From Candidatus Cloacimonadota bacterium (lineage in GTDB: Bacteria; Cloacimonadota; Cloacimonadia; JGIOTU-2): a DNA stretch of 36,947 bases. The translations under genes and the position numbers were made by a program. Shown one piece after another: positions 1 to 8,917 of the stretch (position 1 is its first letter; each line of letters begins with the position of its first letter). The DNA is taken from contig JAUWPE010000012.1 of the NCBI GenBank assembly GCA_030611765.1, forward strand, positions 1-36,947, read 5' to 3'. The notes beneath the pieces were generated by a model that saw only the letters and a list, made by a program, of their open reading frames with translations, searched no databases and was not told where the DNA came from.

Positions 1-1268
1 TTCATATAGATTTCAATATCATTAGAATATAATGCGTTAACATTGCCATTCATGTCTATATAAAATCTATCAGCGAAATGCTTTTTACCAGAAACAATCT
101 TGCTTGGAATTTCATCCTTACTTGATGACATGTAAGTGAGATAGCTGTTTTCACCTAAAACATATATATGTGGTGTTATGTCTAGTTTGGAACTGCCAAA
201 CAATGTTCGGGAATAATTATTTGGCCATTCATATGTAGAACAAATAAAGGGGCATGTTTCAGGAGTGAAATAATCTCTTACAAAAAACGAAAGACTAGCT
301 GAATCCGGATCAACAATTCCTGCTTTGTCAACAGTTTTAACTACTATCTGCGTAATTTCAAAGGTACCATCTACAAATTTTTGGTTTACTTTAAGCTCAG
401 GTCGATCAATGCTATGATCATCATATTCTTTTTTTAATTCAAGGGAAGTAGGATCTGAAAAACCTCTTGTTGAATACCAATCAGTGGCGGATATCAACAT
501 ATCAATTCCAGCAAGAGGAATATCTAGAGTATCTGTTCCTAAGGTTTTATAATACTTCAAACGATATTTGAAATATGCTGCTTCAGATCCATACCCAAAT
601 GGATCGTCATCTTTTATAACGGTAAACTCGAAATTCAATGCTGTCCCAACACGAACTGTATCCAATTTTCCTTGAGAAGTTGATATACTAGTGCTTGGTA
701 CATCAGACCAACTTACAAAATATCTAATAGCTGATTTTATGCATTCTTCGCCGTAGTTATCCTTGCATTTTACTTCAAATTTGCCGAAATTTTTCTTATA
801 ATCGGAAGTATCTGTTGCAGTGAAATATACTGCGGTTTTTGGGAACCGTTCATCTAATGGTGTCCATATACCATATTCACCATTGGGTTGTAGGTGTAAA
901 ACCCATCCGGCTTCACTCACATGAACGCCATAGGATTGGTCATACAGCCAATCTTCACTTAAGCTGTCCCACGTTCCAATTCTGTAGGCAAAGGATTTCA
1001 CGACACCGTCAACATCCCAAGCTCTCCAAAATATTTCTTGATAAAAAAGTGAATCATAAATATCAGGATTAATGAGATCCCCGATCACATGGGACATAGC
1101 AGAATCAGTTTCGACACTGTCAGGTCGAGCAATTCCGCTATAATCCGAGATTTCAACATAAGGAGGAACATTAGGATTTAATGAACCTTTTCTACCGCAG
1201 CTTAGAACCGTTAAGACTGCAACTAATAATATAATTACCAAAATTAAAAGAGACCTATTCTTTAACAT
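1..1268 (-). CDS. Large lipoprotein, N-terminal part (runs off the left edge)
   Basis: The ORF track omits this frame because it has no stop inside the window. Reading the minus strand from the ATG at 1268, the frame stayed open wherever I translated it (down to about 420, and again over 1-60). The start is supported by a GGAGG ribosome site 7 bases upstream. The protein opens with MLKNRSLLILV, a hydrophobic stretch and a lipobox-like VLSC, so it should be a lipid-anchored envelope protein. The remainder (at least about 420 residues) is rich in Tyr, Trp, Asp and Ser with repeated beta-type segments (for example KFEVKCKDNYG, FEFTVIKDDD), suggesting tandem Ig- or fibronectin-like modules. I do not recognise a named family. 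It lies 100 bp downstream of folD, same strand, and probably has its own promoter. Confidence 0.8.
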   Translation of the reverse strand, partial: MLKNRSLLILVIILLVAVLTVLSCGRKGSLNPNVPPYVEISDYSGIARPDSVETDSAMSHVIGDLINPDIYDSLFYQEIFWRAWDVDGVVKSFAYRIGTWDSLSEDWLYDQSYGVHVSEAGWVLHLQPNGEYGIWTPLDERFPKTAVYFTATDTSDYKKNFGKFEVKCKDNYGEECIKSAIRYFVSWSDVPSTSISTSQGKLDTVRVGTALNFEFTVIKDDDPFGYGSEAAYFKYRLKYYKTLGTDTLDIPLAGIDMLISATDWYSTRGFSDPTSLELKKEYDDHSIDRPELKVNQKFVDGTFEITQIVVKTVDKAGIVDPDSASLSFFVRDYFTPETCPFICSTYEWPNNYSRTLFGSSKLDITPHIYVLGENSYLTYMSSSKDEIPSKIVSGKKHFADRFYIDMNGNVNALYSNDIEIYM

Positions 1269-1371
1269 TTATAAACCTCCGATCTTTGGACAAAGATTTT
1301 TTGTTAACATTTATAAGTCAATAAAAAAATTCATTTTTGAAATATTTTTCATAAATTTACACTTTTCAACA

Positions 1372-2238
1372 TTAAACATTGCCGGCTTCAACTACATTTT
1401 TTAGTAGTGAAGCTGTAGTGATCGTACCTATACCTCCAGGCACAGGAGTGACCGCTTGAACCGTTGAGAATACGTCCTGATAAAATACATCACCAACAAA
1501 AATATTTGTTTTTGCATCAGTATCATAGATCTCATTAATACCGACATCAATAACGATGGATTTACTTGAAATATATGTATGATCAACAAATCTTGGCTTT
1601 CCAATAGCTACGATAAGAATATCCGCTTCTTTCGATATTTCCTGAATATTTTTTGATCGGGAGTGACACAAAGTCACTGTGGCATTTGCACCGTCTTTTT
1701 TCTGAACCAGAAGATTGAACAGTGGAAGTCCTACAATTGAGCTTCTCCCAATAATAACAACCCGAGCTCCCTCCGTAGGAATTTTATAATAATGGAGCAA
1801 CTCCAAAACAGCAGAAGGCGTGCAAGGCACAAAGCATTTCTGTCCTAAGATCAGTTTGCCGGCATTCATGGGATGAAGACCATCGATATCCTTGCGGGAA
1901 TCAATATGAAGAACGATCTCGTTTTGGTCATATTGCTCCGGTAAGGGCAGTTGCAGCATGATGCCATGAATCTTAGGATTCTTATTCGCTTTCCGGATAC
2001 CATCAATGAGTTCTTCCTGAGGAATAAAGTCTTCATAAGTAATCACATCGACAAGCACTCCAATTTTCTTAGCTCTTCTCTGAATATTCTGAACATAATA
2101 TTCTGATGCAGGGTCGCTTCCTACCTTGAAGACACAGAGTCGTGGAATTATTCCTTTATCATATAGGATAGCTACTTTTTCATTAAGTTCCTGATAAATC
2201 GCTTTTGCCACCGGCTTTCCGTTTAAAATTCTTTCCAT
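1372..2238 (-). CDS. folD: FolD: methylene-THF dehydrogenase / cyclohydrolase, catalytic Lys replaced
   Basis: FolD interconverts 5,10-methylene-, methenyl- and 10-formyl-tetrahydrofolate in the cytoplasm. At 288 aa it has the usual length. Visible family motifs are GIMLQLPLP (substrate pocket Gln), KDIDG (Asp), the dinucleotide motif GRSSIVGLP and PVPGGIG near the C-terminus. Two departures stand out. In the SxxYVxxK motif the sequence reads SEYYVQNIQRRA, so the position of the catalytic lysine (Lys54 in E. coli, Lys56 in human) is Ile52; I checked this in the DNA (codon ATT). The normally strict PGGVGPMT reads PGGIGTIT. In the human enzyme, Lys56 changes abolish cyclohydrolase but can leave dehydrogenase activity, so this may be a dehydrogenase only. 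Last gene of the cluster, 9 nt after ymdB. Confidence 0.93.
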   Translation of the reverse strand: MERILNGKPVAKAIYQELNEKVAILYDKGIIPRLCVFKVGSDPASEYYVQNIQRRAKKIGVLVDVITYEDFIPQEELIDGIRKANKNPKIHGIMLQLPLPEQYDQNEIVLHIDSRKDIDGLHPMNAGKLILGQKCFVPCTPSAVLELLHYYKIPTEGARVVIIGRSSIVGLPLFNLLVQKKDGANATVTLCHSRSKNIQEISKEADILIVAIGKPRFVDHTYISSKSIVIDVGINEIYDTDAKTNIFVGDVFYQDVFSTVQAVTPVPGGIGTITTASLLKNVVEAGNV

Positions 2239-2247
2239 AAATTTTCT

Positions 2248-3033
2248 CTATTCAGGTATACAGCTTCTCCTGATTCGCTGAATATCGAAAGCAGAGCCCT
2301 TTTCGTCAACCGAAATTATCACTCCATTGAGCATTAAATTTTCCTTTGCCGGATTAAATCGGTTTGGAATTTGAGTGAGAAATCTTTCAATCCCGTCTTT
2401 TCTTCGAAGTCCTATCACAGAATCATGAGGTCCTGTCATACCTGCATCAGTGATATATGCCGTGCCTTTTGTCAGGATTCTCTCGTCAGCGGTTTGCACA
2501 TGAGTATGAGATCCTATTAATGCTGAAATTCTACCATCAAGATACCACGCCATTGCCTGCTTTTCTGCAGTGGCTTCAGCATGAAAGTCAACTAAAACGA
2601 TCGGTTGTTCGGCTAAAAGTTTTTCCAGGTAAGCATCCATTGTTCGGAAAGGGCAGTCAACCGTTACTGTAAAAACCCTTCCCATCAAGCAGAGCACTAC
2701 TATCTTTTTTCCGTGAATTTCAATTTTGTAGATATCGTTACCCGGAACAACAGGTGGATAATTTATGGGCTTCAATATACGTTCTTCATTTGCAAGATGT
2801 ACAATTATTTCTTTCTTATCCCACAGGTGATTCCCGGAAGTGAGCACATCGACGCCGAGCTCGAACATTTCGTTTGCTGTGTCGGGAGTCATTCCAAGCC
2901 CGCCTGCAAGATTTTCGCCATTTGCGATAACAAGTTCAGGGGCAAACTCTTCTTTCAAATCCGGGAGCAGTTCCCTTACCGTTCTCCTGCCGGGTTTGCC
3001 AAAAATATCACCAATATAAAGTATTCGGATCAT
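2248..3033 (-). CDS. ymdB: YmdB-family metallophosphoesterase
   Basis: A 261-aa calcineurin-like phosphoesterase of the TIGR00282/YmdB family. The B. subtilis member hydrolyses 2',3'-cyclic nucleotides and affects biofilm gene expression. Metal-binding motifs appear in order: GDIFGKPGR near the N-terminus, NGEN, SGNHLWD, DFHAEAT and GSHTHVQTAD. All expected Asp, Glu, Asn and His ligands seem present. Its ATG overlaps the rny stop codon by one base (TAATG), so the two are translationally coupled. rny-ymdB adjacency is widespread (ymdA-ymdB in Bacillus), which strengthens the call and points to a joint role in RNA turnover. Confidence 0.93.
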   Translation of the reverse strand: MIRILYIGDIFGKPGRRTVRELLPDLKEEFAPELVIANGENLAGGLGMTPDTANEMFELGVDVLTSGNHLWDKKEIIVHLANEERILKPINYPPVVPGNDIYKIEIHGKKIVVLCLMGRVFTVTVDCPFRTMDAYLEKLLAEQPIVLVDFHAEATAEKQAMAWYLDGRISALIGSHTHVQTADERILTKGTAYITDAGMTGPHDSVIGLRRKDGIERFLTQIPNRFNPAKENLMLNGVIISVDEKGSAFDIQRIRRSCIPE

Positions 3034-4586
3034 TATTTTGCCAGCACTGTTTTGCGTATCTCCCTAATAACAGTTACTTTTATCTGTCCGGGATACTGTA
3101 ATTCATTTTCAATCTTTTTCGCTACGTCAGATGCAAGCAATTCTGCCTGCGCATCGTCAATAGTGTTATGCTCCACTATAATGCGTATCTCTCTACCTGC
3201 TTGTATTGCGAAACATTTATGAACACCTTCAAAGGAGTAGGCAATTTCTTCCAATTTTTCCAGTCGCTTGAGATATGATTCGAGTGTTTCTCTTCTTGCA
3301 CCAGGTCGTGCACCTGAGATGGCATCAGCAACTTGAACAAGTATTGCATAAACTGATTCCGGTTCTACTTCTTCGTGATGTGCTTCAATGGCATTGACGA
3401 TAATAGGCGGCAGTCCACTTCTTCTTGCAAGATCAGCTCCGATCATAGCATGAGAGCCATCAATTTCATGGTCAACTGCTTTTCCAATATCGTGTAGAAG
3501 TCCCATCTTGCGTGCAAGAGGTTGATCCAACCCTAGTTCAGCCGCAAGCATACCGCAGATCCATGCGCTTTCAATGCTGTGCTTGAGAATATTCTGTCCA
3601 TAACTTGTACGATATTTTAGACGTCCAATAATATTTCTCAGGTTGTCCGGAAGATCATGAATTGCAAGGTCAATGAGTGTTTTCTTACCAGTTTCCTCAA
3701 TGATCTTATTCACTTCTTTTTCTGTTTTTGCAATGATATCTTCAATCCTACCTGGGTGAATTCTTCCATCGGAAATAAGCTTCTCCAGGGAACGTTTTGC
3801 GATCTCTCTTCTCACCGGATCAAAGCTTGAGACTATGACCGCTTCCGGGGTATCATCAACAATGATCTCTACCCCTGAGCTGTTTTCAAAGGTGCGAATA
3901 TTACGACCTTCTCGCCCAATAATCCTGCCCTTCATTTCTTCGGATGGCAGGTCAACTACAGAGACTGTTGACTCTGTCACATAATCAACAGCGGTTCTTT
4001 GTACTGCATTTGCAATAATCTTTAATGACTCCTCTTCAGCTTCAGATATTGCTTTATCCACTATTGATTTTCTGAGCTTTGCTGCATCGATACGAGCTTC
4101 ATTTTCATATCTTTTAAGAAGCATTTCAATTGCCTGTTCCTTTTTTAGATTGGCAATCTCCATCAGTTTTCTTGCTTCCTGCTCAAGCATATTTTTCAAT
4201 TTAACTTCATCATCATCCAGTTTTACCTGTTTATTTTGAAGATGTCGCTCGCGGTCGGAAATGGATTGTTCTCTTCTGTCTAACTTGCTAAGCCGCTCAT
4301 CGATACTGCTTATTCTCTGATTGTAATTACCCTCGATTTTTCGGAGTTCCTTTTTCCTCTCCTCTATCTCCTTTTCTAAATTAGCTTTTCTTTTATACCA
4401 ATCCTCTTTTGCTTCAATTTCAGCTTCTTTTTTGATTACTTTTGATTCAAGTCTCGCCTCTTCTTTAATCTTTTTTGATTCGGCATGTGCTTGTTTGATC
4501 TTTTTGGTTGTAAGCAATCTGAAAGACAGCCAGCCAACGAACACCCCTACCACTACGCCAACTATTGGTAACAGTATATCGATCAT
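3033..4586 (-). CDS. rny: Ribonuclease Y
   Basis: Membrane-anchored endoribonuclease that starts mRNA decay. The 517-aa length fits the family. Domain order: a transmembrane anchor at about residues 5-25, a long highly charged coiled coil at about 28-190, a KH RNA-binding domain with IIGREGRNIR (about 222-231), then an HD domain with LLHDIGKAVDHE (His365-Asp366). The start is preceded by a purine-rich site (GGAAAGGAAG) a few bases upstream. It follows the probable 6S RNA gene and is coupled to ymdB. I see no damage or missing catalytic residue. Confidence 0.97.
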   Translation of the reverse strand: MIDILLPIVGVVVGVFVGWLSFRLLTTKKIKQAHAESKKIKEEARLESKVIKKEAEIEAKEDWYKRKANLEKEIEERKKELRKIEGNYNQRISSIDERLSKLDRREQSISDRERHLQNKQVKLDDDEVKLKNMLEQEARKLMEIANLKKEQAIEMLLKRYENEARIDAAKLRKSIVDKAISEAEEESLKIIANAVQRTAVDYVTESTVSVVDLPSEEMKGRIIGREGRNIRTFENSSGVEIIVDDTPEAVIVSSFDPVRREIAKRSLEKLISDGRIHPGRIEDIIAKTEKEVNKIIEETGKKTLIDLAIHDLPDNLRNIIGRLKYRTSYGQNILKHSIESAWICGMLAAELGLDQPLARKMGLLHDIGKAVDHEIDGSHAMIGADLARRSGLPPIIVNAIEAHHEEVEPESVYAILVQVADAISGARPGARRETLESYLKRLEKLEEIAYSFEGVHKCFAIQAGREIRIIVEHNTIDDAQAELLASDVAKKIENELQYPGQIKVTVIREIRKTVLAK

Positions 4587-4603
4587 CTTTCTTCCTTTCC
4601 ATA

Positions 4604-4786
4604 ATGAAACCTGCCCTTGCCGTGTAGCAATTCGTTTGAACTATTTTTCAAAAAGATGGGGATTCTATATGTACTTTACGAGTCCTACTGCGATGTAGGC
4701 ATTCATGCCATACACAATTGAACACCCTATAGTTCCTGTTTAGCACAAAACAAGATTGCCATCACGAACAGGGCAGGCTTACTGGA
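4604..4786 (-). ncRNA. ssrS: Probable 6S RNA
   Basis: The 230-bp gap between zapA and rny holds a long rod-like structure on the minus strand. Its ends pair as AGCCTGCCCT with AGGGCAGGT. Further paired blocks follow inward: TCGTG/CACGG, GCAAT/ATTGC, TTGTTT/AAACGA and GAACTAT/ATAGTTC. Small hairpins (GGCAT/ATGCC, CCTAC/GTAGG) lie near the apex. A rod of about 180 nt with a closing stem and an inner open region is the 6S shape. 6S RNA is encoded next to zapA in many bacteria (zapA-ssrS in E. coli). 6S RNA binds housekeeping RNA polymerase and dampens it in stationary phase. Ends are approximate. Identity rests on structure plus context, not a covariance search. Confidence 0.62.
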
Positions 4787-4823
4787 AAGAACAATAATTT
4801 ATATCAACACGTATAGAACAAAA

Positions 4824-5093
4824 TCACTCTTCGTCCAAGGAATTCAATAACTTTGAAATCCTTTGCACAAAACTTTCTAATTTCTCTTGTTCCTTCTGTT
4901 TTCTGAACATTTCTTCGACTATGTTGAGACCACACAAAATTGCAAGGTCATATCTTTTTTGGGGATTATACTCCTCTGACAGCTCGACTAGCTTTTTATC
5001 TAAAAAATGAGCATATTTTCGGATCTCGTCAGGATCTACATCACCTGCGATTGAATAGGTATCACCCAAAATGTCGACAGAAATATTATTCAT
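4824..5093 (-). CDS. zapA: Cell division protein ZapA
   Basis: An 89-aa ZapA-like protein that would bind FtsZ and promote Z-ring bundling. The start MNNISVDILGDTYSI matches the ZapA N-terminal beta-hairpin that carries a (I/V)xIxGxxYxI pattern. The middle KRYDLAILCGLNIVEEM fits the family's helix (usual form '..AvlaALnla.El'), and the C-terminal half is a helical, charged coiled coil. It is 11 nt after the coiled-coil gene and is followed by the probable 6S RNA. Confidence 0.88.
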   Translation of the reverse strand: MNNISVDILGDTYSIAGDVDPDEIRKYAHFLDKKLVELSEEYNPQKRYDLAILCGLNIVEEMFRKQKEQEKLESFVQRISKLLNSLDEE

Positions 5094-5104
5094 ATATTTA
5101 AAAT

Positions 5105-5467
5105 TTAATCATTGCTTCCAGCAGGCTGTGTCTCCGATTCTCCAATAATACTATCAATTTCATGGAGCATCGAACCCACTCTCGAATCAACTTCATTCGC
5201 CTGTTCTGTAAATTTTCTTATTCGCTCTTCTTTTTGAGCTAATGTGTTCTGCAAATCTTGGTTCTGCTCTTTGTAGCGATCCACAGCGTTCTGGAGTTCG
5301 CTTATGGTTTCCTGCGAATTCTCCGTATTATAGAACAGATCTTTATATTTATTATTGAGATTTTCATTTTCCTTCAAAACCTGAATGTATTTATCTTGTA
5401 AAATTTTATACCTCGAAATTAGATTCCTAATTTTCTCTTCGATCTTATCAAGCACATGCGTATCCAT
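5105..5467 (-). CDS. Small coiled-coil protein, possible ZapB-like division factor
   Basis: About 120 aa, almost entirely heptad-like helix (residues about 5-105) rich in Glu, Lys, Asn and Gln, with a short polar tail. There is no signal peptide, membrane segment or Cys. The ORF track starts at a GTG at 5470; the ATG at 5467, which overlaps the pheT stop in a TGATG junction, is the more natural start. Its place between pheT and zapA and its coiled-coil nature suggest a ZapB-like partner of ZapA. That is inference from composition and context, since coiled coils give poor homology evidence. Confidence 0.75.
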   Translation of the reverse strand: MDTHVLDKIEEKIRNLISRYKILQDKYIQVLKENENLNNKYKDLFYNTENSQETISELQNAVDRYKEQNQDLQNTLAQKEERIRKFTEQANEVDSRVGSMLHEIDSIIGESETQPAGSND

Positions 5468-7869
5468 CACTTCTGCCTCAATTCTATTTGATGTTCATGT
5501 AATAATTTTTTTACAATGTTGTCAAATAATTTATCCACATATCTATCCGTTAGGGTTGAAATTTCCGACTGAAAAGTAATGTTGAAAGCCAGACTTCTGC
5601 ATCCCTGCTTTATCTGCCTGCCTGTATATACATCGAACAACTGTATGTCTTTTATAATGCTTGGCTCGACAGATTTTATTACTTGCTCGATCATTCCAAC
5701 TTCGATATCAGAAGGAGCAATAACTGCAATATCACGAAGCACCGGAGGATATTTCACGATCTCCCTGAAACGGATATCTTTTTCATTATATAATGGGATA
5801 ATGTTTGAAAGATCAATATCAAAAAGTAATACAGGTGCCTCAATTTCAAAAGATTTCAAAACATCATCTTTCACAATACCACAAGATCCAATTTTCTTTT
5901 CATCAAGAAAGATATCTGCCGCAGAATCCTTTTCATAATATGGTTGATGTGATACTTTGTAGGTGATATTCTTTGAGCAGTGTATTTTTGATAAAACTGA
6001 TTCTACAACGCCCTTTACATCATAAAATGACGCAGCTCTTTGCTTCTCTTTCCAATAGAATGGATCGAACTCTCCAACGATAACACCGGTTAAATAAGTG
6101 GGCTCGGCAAAAGTATCTTCTCTCTCTTTTAGATAAATCCTATTGAGTTCAAACAGTTTGAAATTCTCGAATTTATAAGAGAGATTCAAAGCTACATTTT
6201 TAAGAATATCAGGAATAAGGGTTGATCTCATTATTGAAAACTGCTCACCCATTGGATTGGTAAGCTCTACGACATTTCGACGGAAGTCATTCTCCGGAAT
6301 TTTCAGCGTATCAAGATCATCGGGACTTGCAAAGCTCATATTGTTCACCTCATAGAAACCAAGTGAGATAAGATGGTTTTTCGCGAGCCGGACAACCGTT
6401 CTTTTCTGCCTGTTGTCTATCCTGTTGATCCAGAAATGTGATTCTACATTATTATATCCATAGCATCGGGCGAGTTCTTCAATAATATCTATCTCACGCT
6501 CTATGTCAGGACGGAAGGTTGGGATCATTACTTTATAGGTATCTTCCGATGTCTTTTTGGTACCGAATTCAAAATTATTAAGATAATTTTCAACTTCATC
6601 GGCTGACATTTTTGCATTAAGGATACTATTTGTGCGTGATACACGAAGTGGTAAAACCTTTGGCTCGATCTTTTGAGGATAGCAATCAACAACTCCGCTT
6701 GATATTTCTCCACCGCCTGTGAGCTGTATAAGTTGTGCAGCCCTGTCAATAACTTCTATCAATCCATTTGGATCCATACCTCTTTCAAAACGGTAAGAGG
6801 AATCTGTCTGCAATCCGTATTCAAGTGCGGATGCACGAATATTTTTGGGATCAAAATATGCACACTCGATAACAACATCTTTCGTGTTATCGTTTATTGA
6901 ACTATCAAGTCCACCCATAATTCCGGCAAGTGCAAGTGGATGCTCTGTATCGGCGATAAGCAAATTTTCTGAATGCAGTTTGAGCTCAGTATCATCGAGA
7001 AGCATCATTTTTTCTTTATCTTTTGCAGTTCGTACAACGATAGTCTTATCTTTGATCTTTGTATAATCAAAAGCATGGAGGGGTTGACCATATTCGAGAA
7101 GTACATAATTTGTTACATCTACGATATTATTGATCGGACGAAGACCTGATGCGACCAATTTTCTTTGCATCCATGCAGGGGATGGCTGAACCGTAATCCC
7201 TTTTACCATTCGTGCACAATAACGAGGACATTTCTCCGCATCTTCTATAATAACTAAAATTTCATCCTTAGTTTTTACTTCAGATTCTTCAAAAGCAATT
7301 TCCGGATGTTCATATTCAGTATTGAGCATGACTGCGACTTCACGTGCCACACCTATCATACCAAGAAGGTCAGGTCTGTTCGGTGTTACCTCAACTTCAA
7401 TAATATGATCATTTATTCCCATTGCATCAGCAAAAGGAGTGCCTGGCTCAATGTCCTGCTTTATGATCATAATACCGGAATGTTCATCAGAAACACCCAA
7501 TTCTTTCTCCGAACATATCATACCAAAGGATTCTACTCCGCGAAGTTTTGCTTTCTTTATTTCGAAGTCACCAAGCTTTGCGCCTATCATCGCTACTGGA
7601 ACGAGGATATCCTTCACAACATTGGGAGCGCCGCAGATAATGCTCAGCGGTTCACTCTTACCAACATCAACCTTGCACAAACTCAGTTTGTCAGCATTGG
7701 GATGTTTTTCTACAGAAACAACTTTACCGATAACAATATTATCAAGTTTTTTCCCGGGCTGAACAACCTCTTCTACTTCAAGACCGAACATGGTGAGCTT
7801 TTCACAAAACTCATCAATATCCAAGTGTGTCGGAACTAATTTATTCAGCCAATTATAACTTATTTTCAT
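5467..7869 (-). CDS. pheT: Phenylalanyl-tRNA synthetase beta subunit
   Basis: An 800-aa PheT, the usual length, forming the (alpha-beta)2 enzyme that charges tRNA-Phe. Domains in order: N-terminal MKISYNWLNKLV, an EMAP-like tRNA-binding OB domain (about 40-150, IGKVVSVEKHPNADKLSLCKV), B3/B4 editing region (GLRPINNIVDVTNYV, about 240), B5 domain, the inactive class II-like core, and a C-terminal anticodon-binding FDX-ACB domain (KYPPVLRDIAVI to the end). It sits 25 nt after pheS in the common infC-rpmI-rplT-pheS-pheT order. Several track ORFs overlapping it on the plus strand are shadows. Confidence 0.98.
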   Translation of the reverse strand: MKISYNWLNKLVPTHLDIDEFCEKLTMFGLEVEEVVQPGKKLDNIVIGKVVSVEKHPNADKLSLCKVDVGKSEPLSIICGAPNVVKDILVPVAMIGAKLGDFEIKKAKLRGVESFGMICSEKELGVSDEHSGIMIIKQDIEPGTPFADAMGINDHIIEVEVTPNRPDLLGMIGVAREVAVMLNTEYEHPEIAFEESEVKTKDEILVIIEDAEKCPRYCARMVKGITVQPSPAWMQRKLVASGLRPINNIVDVTNYVLLEYGQPLHAFDYTKIKDKTIVVRTAKDKEKMMLLDDTELKLHSENLLIADTEHPLALAGIMGGLDSSINDNTKDVVIECAYFDPKNIRASALEYGLQTDSSYRFERGMDPNGLIEVIDRAAQLIQLTGGGEISSGVVDCYPQKIEPKVLPLRVSRTNSILNAKMSADEVENYLNNFEFGTKKTSEDTYKVMIPTFRPDIEREIDIIEELARCYGYNNVESHFWINRIDNRQKRTVVRLAKNHLISLGFYEVNNMSFASPDDLDTLKIPENDFRRNVVELTNPMGEQFSIMRSTLIPDILKNVALNLSYKFENFKLFELNRIYLKEREDTFAEPTYLTGVIVGEFDPFYWKEKQRAASFYDVKGVVESVLSKIHCSKNITYKVSHQPYYEKDSAADIFLDEKKIGSCGIVKDDVLKSFEIEAPVLLFDIDLSNIIPLYNEKDIRFREIVKYPPVLRDIAVIAPSDIEVGMIEQVIKSVEPSIIKDIQLFDVYTGRQIKQGCRSLAFNITFQSEISTLTDRYVDKLFDNIVKKLLHEHQIELRQK

Positions 7870-7894
7870 GATACTCTCTTAAATAAAAATGCAC

Positions 7895-8911
7895 TTATTG
7901 AAATTGCTTTAATATTCTCAGATCGTTGGTCACTAATTTCCTGATATCTGAGATACCATATCGAAGCATCGCGATACGTTCAATTCCTAAACCAAATGCA
8001 TATCCGGTATATTTTTCAGAATCGTAGCCCACTTCCTCGAGAACTGTCGGATCGACCATACCTGCACCACCCATTTCGAGCCAGCCGGAATTCTTGCAGA
8101 GCTTACAACCTTCCCCTTTGCAATTTATACAAAGAATATCGATCTCTGCACTTGGTTCTGTGAATGGAAAAAAGTGAGGACGAAATCGAGAGCGTGTATC
8201 TGCACTAAAAATTCTCTTAACAAATGAATCGAGCGATCCTTTCAGATCCGACATTGTGACACCCTCATCTACCATAAGTGCTTCAACTTGATGGAACACC
8301 GGCAAATGTGAGGGATCCATTTTATCAACGCGGTAACATCGTCCAGTAGATATGATCTTTAAAGGAGGTTTGAATTGTTCCATTACACGAATTTGCATTG
8401 GTGATGTCTGCGTACGCAAAAGCATACCACCTTTCAGATAGAACGTATCCTGAGGATTTCTTGCAGGATGCCAACTCGGAGTGTTCAGTGCATCGAAATT
8501 ATAATACTCGCTTTCAATCTCAGGTCCTTCTGCAACTTCAAATCCCAAACTGATAAAGATATCTTCAATCTCTTCCCAAATCTGATACAAAGGATGCTTT
8601 GCACCAATTGGGAGCGGTCTTCCGGGCATTGTGACATCTAAGCCCAAAGTTTTTAAGGCATCTGCCTTTTCATGAAGTTCAAGTTTCTTCTGTTCAATTA
8701 GTTGAGCTATTTCTTTCTTTACTATATTGAGAAATGCTCCCATCTGCGGACGTTTTTCTTTGGGAATAGTCCCGATCTTACTTAGAAGACCTGAAAGAGA
8801 ACTTTTTTTACCAAGATATTTAATTCGAAGCTCTTCCAGATTCTTATCTGATTCACAAGAAGGAATACTTCTTCTCGCTTCTTCTAAAATCTCTTGTATT
8901 TGTTCTTTCAC
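7895..8911 (-). CDS. pheS: Phenylalanyl-tRNA synthetase alpha subunit
   Basis: The 338-aa catalytic subunit of PheRS. An N-terminal helical coiled coil (about 1-90) that grips tRNA is followed by the class II core. Visible motifs: HPLYQIWEEIEDIF, the Phe-pocket region FRPHFFPFTEPSAEIDI, and motif 3 GLGIERIAMLRYGI. A four-Cys cluster, CINCKGEGCKLC followed by GWLEMGG, is common in PheS. The start codon is GTG (8911), only 6 nt after the rplT stop and without a clear ribosome site, so it is probably translated by coupling. Confidence 0.98.
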   Translation of the reverse strand: MKEQIQEILEEARRSIPSCESDKNLEELRIKYLGKKSSLSGLLSKIGTIPKEKRPQMGAFLNIVKKEIAQLIEQKKLELHEKADALKTLGLDVTMPGRPLPIGAKHPLYQIWEEIEDIFISLGFEVAEGPEIESEYYNFDALNTPSWHPARNPQDTFYLKGGMLLRTQTSPMQIRVMEQFKPPLKIISTGRCYRVDKMDPSHLPVFHQVEALMVDEGVTMSDLKGSLDSFVKRIFSADTRSRFRPHFFPFTEPSAEIDILCINCKGEGCKLCKNSGWLEMGGAGMVDPTVLEEVGYDSEKYTGYAFGLGIERIAMLRYGISDIRKLVTNDLRILKQFQ

Positions 8912-8917
8912 GATAGC

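Noticed and set aside
839-1072. 77-aa plus-strand ORF rich in His
   Set aside because: It is antisense to the open lipoprotein frame, has no ribosome site and no recognisable domain.
1281-1302. Terminator-like hairpin ATCTTT-ggac-AAAGAT followed by T on the plus strand
   Set aside because: No plus-strand gene ends here; the stem is weak and AT-rich. On the minus strand it lies just before the lipoprotein ribosome site, so at most it is a minor leader hairpin.
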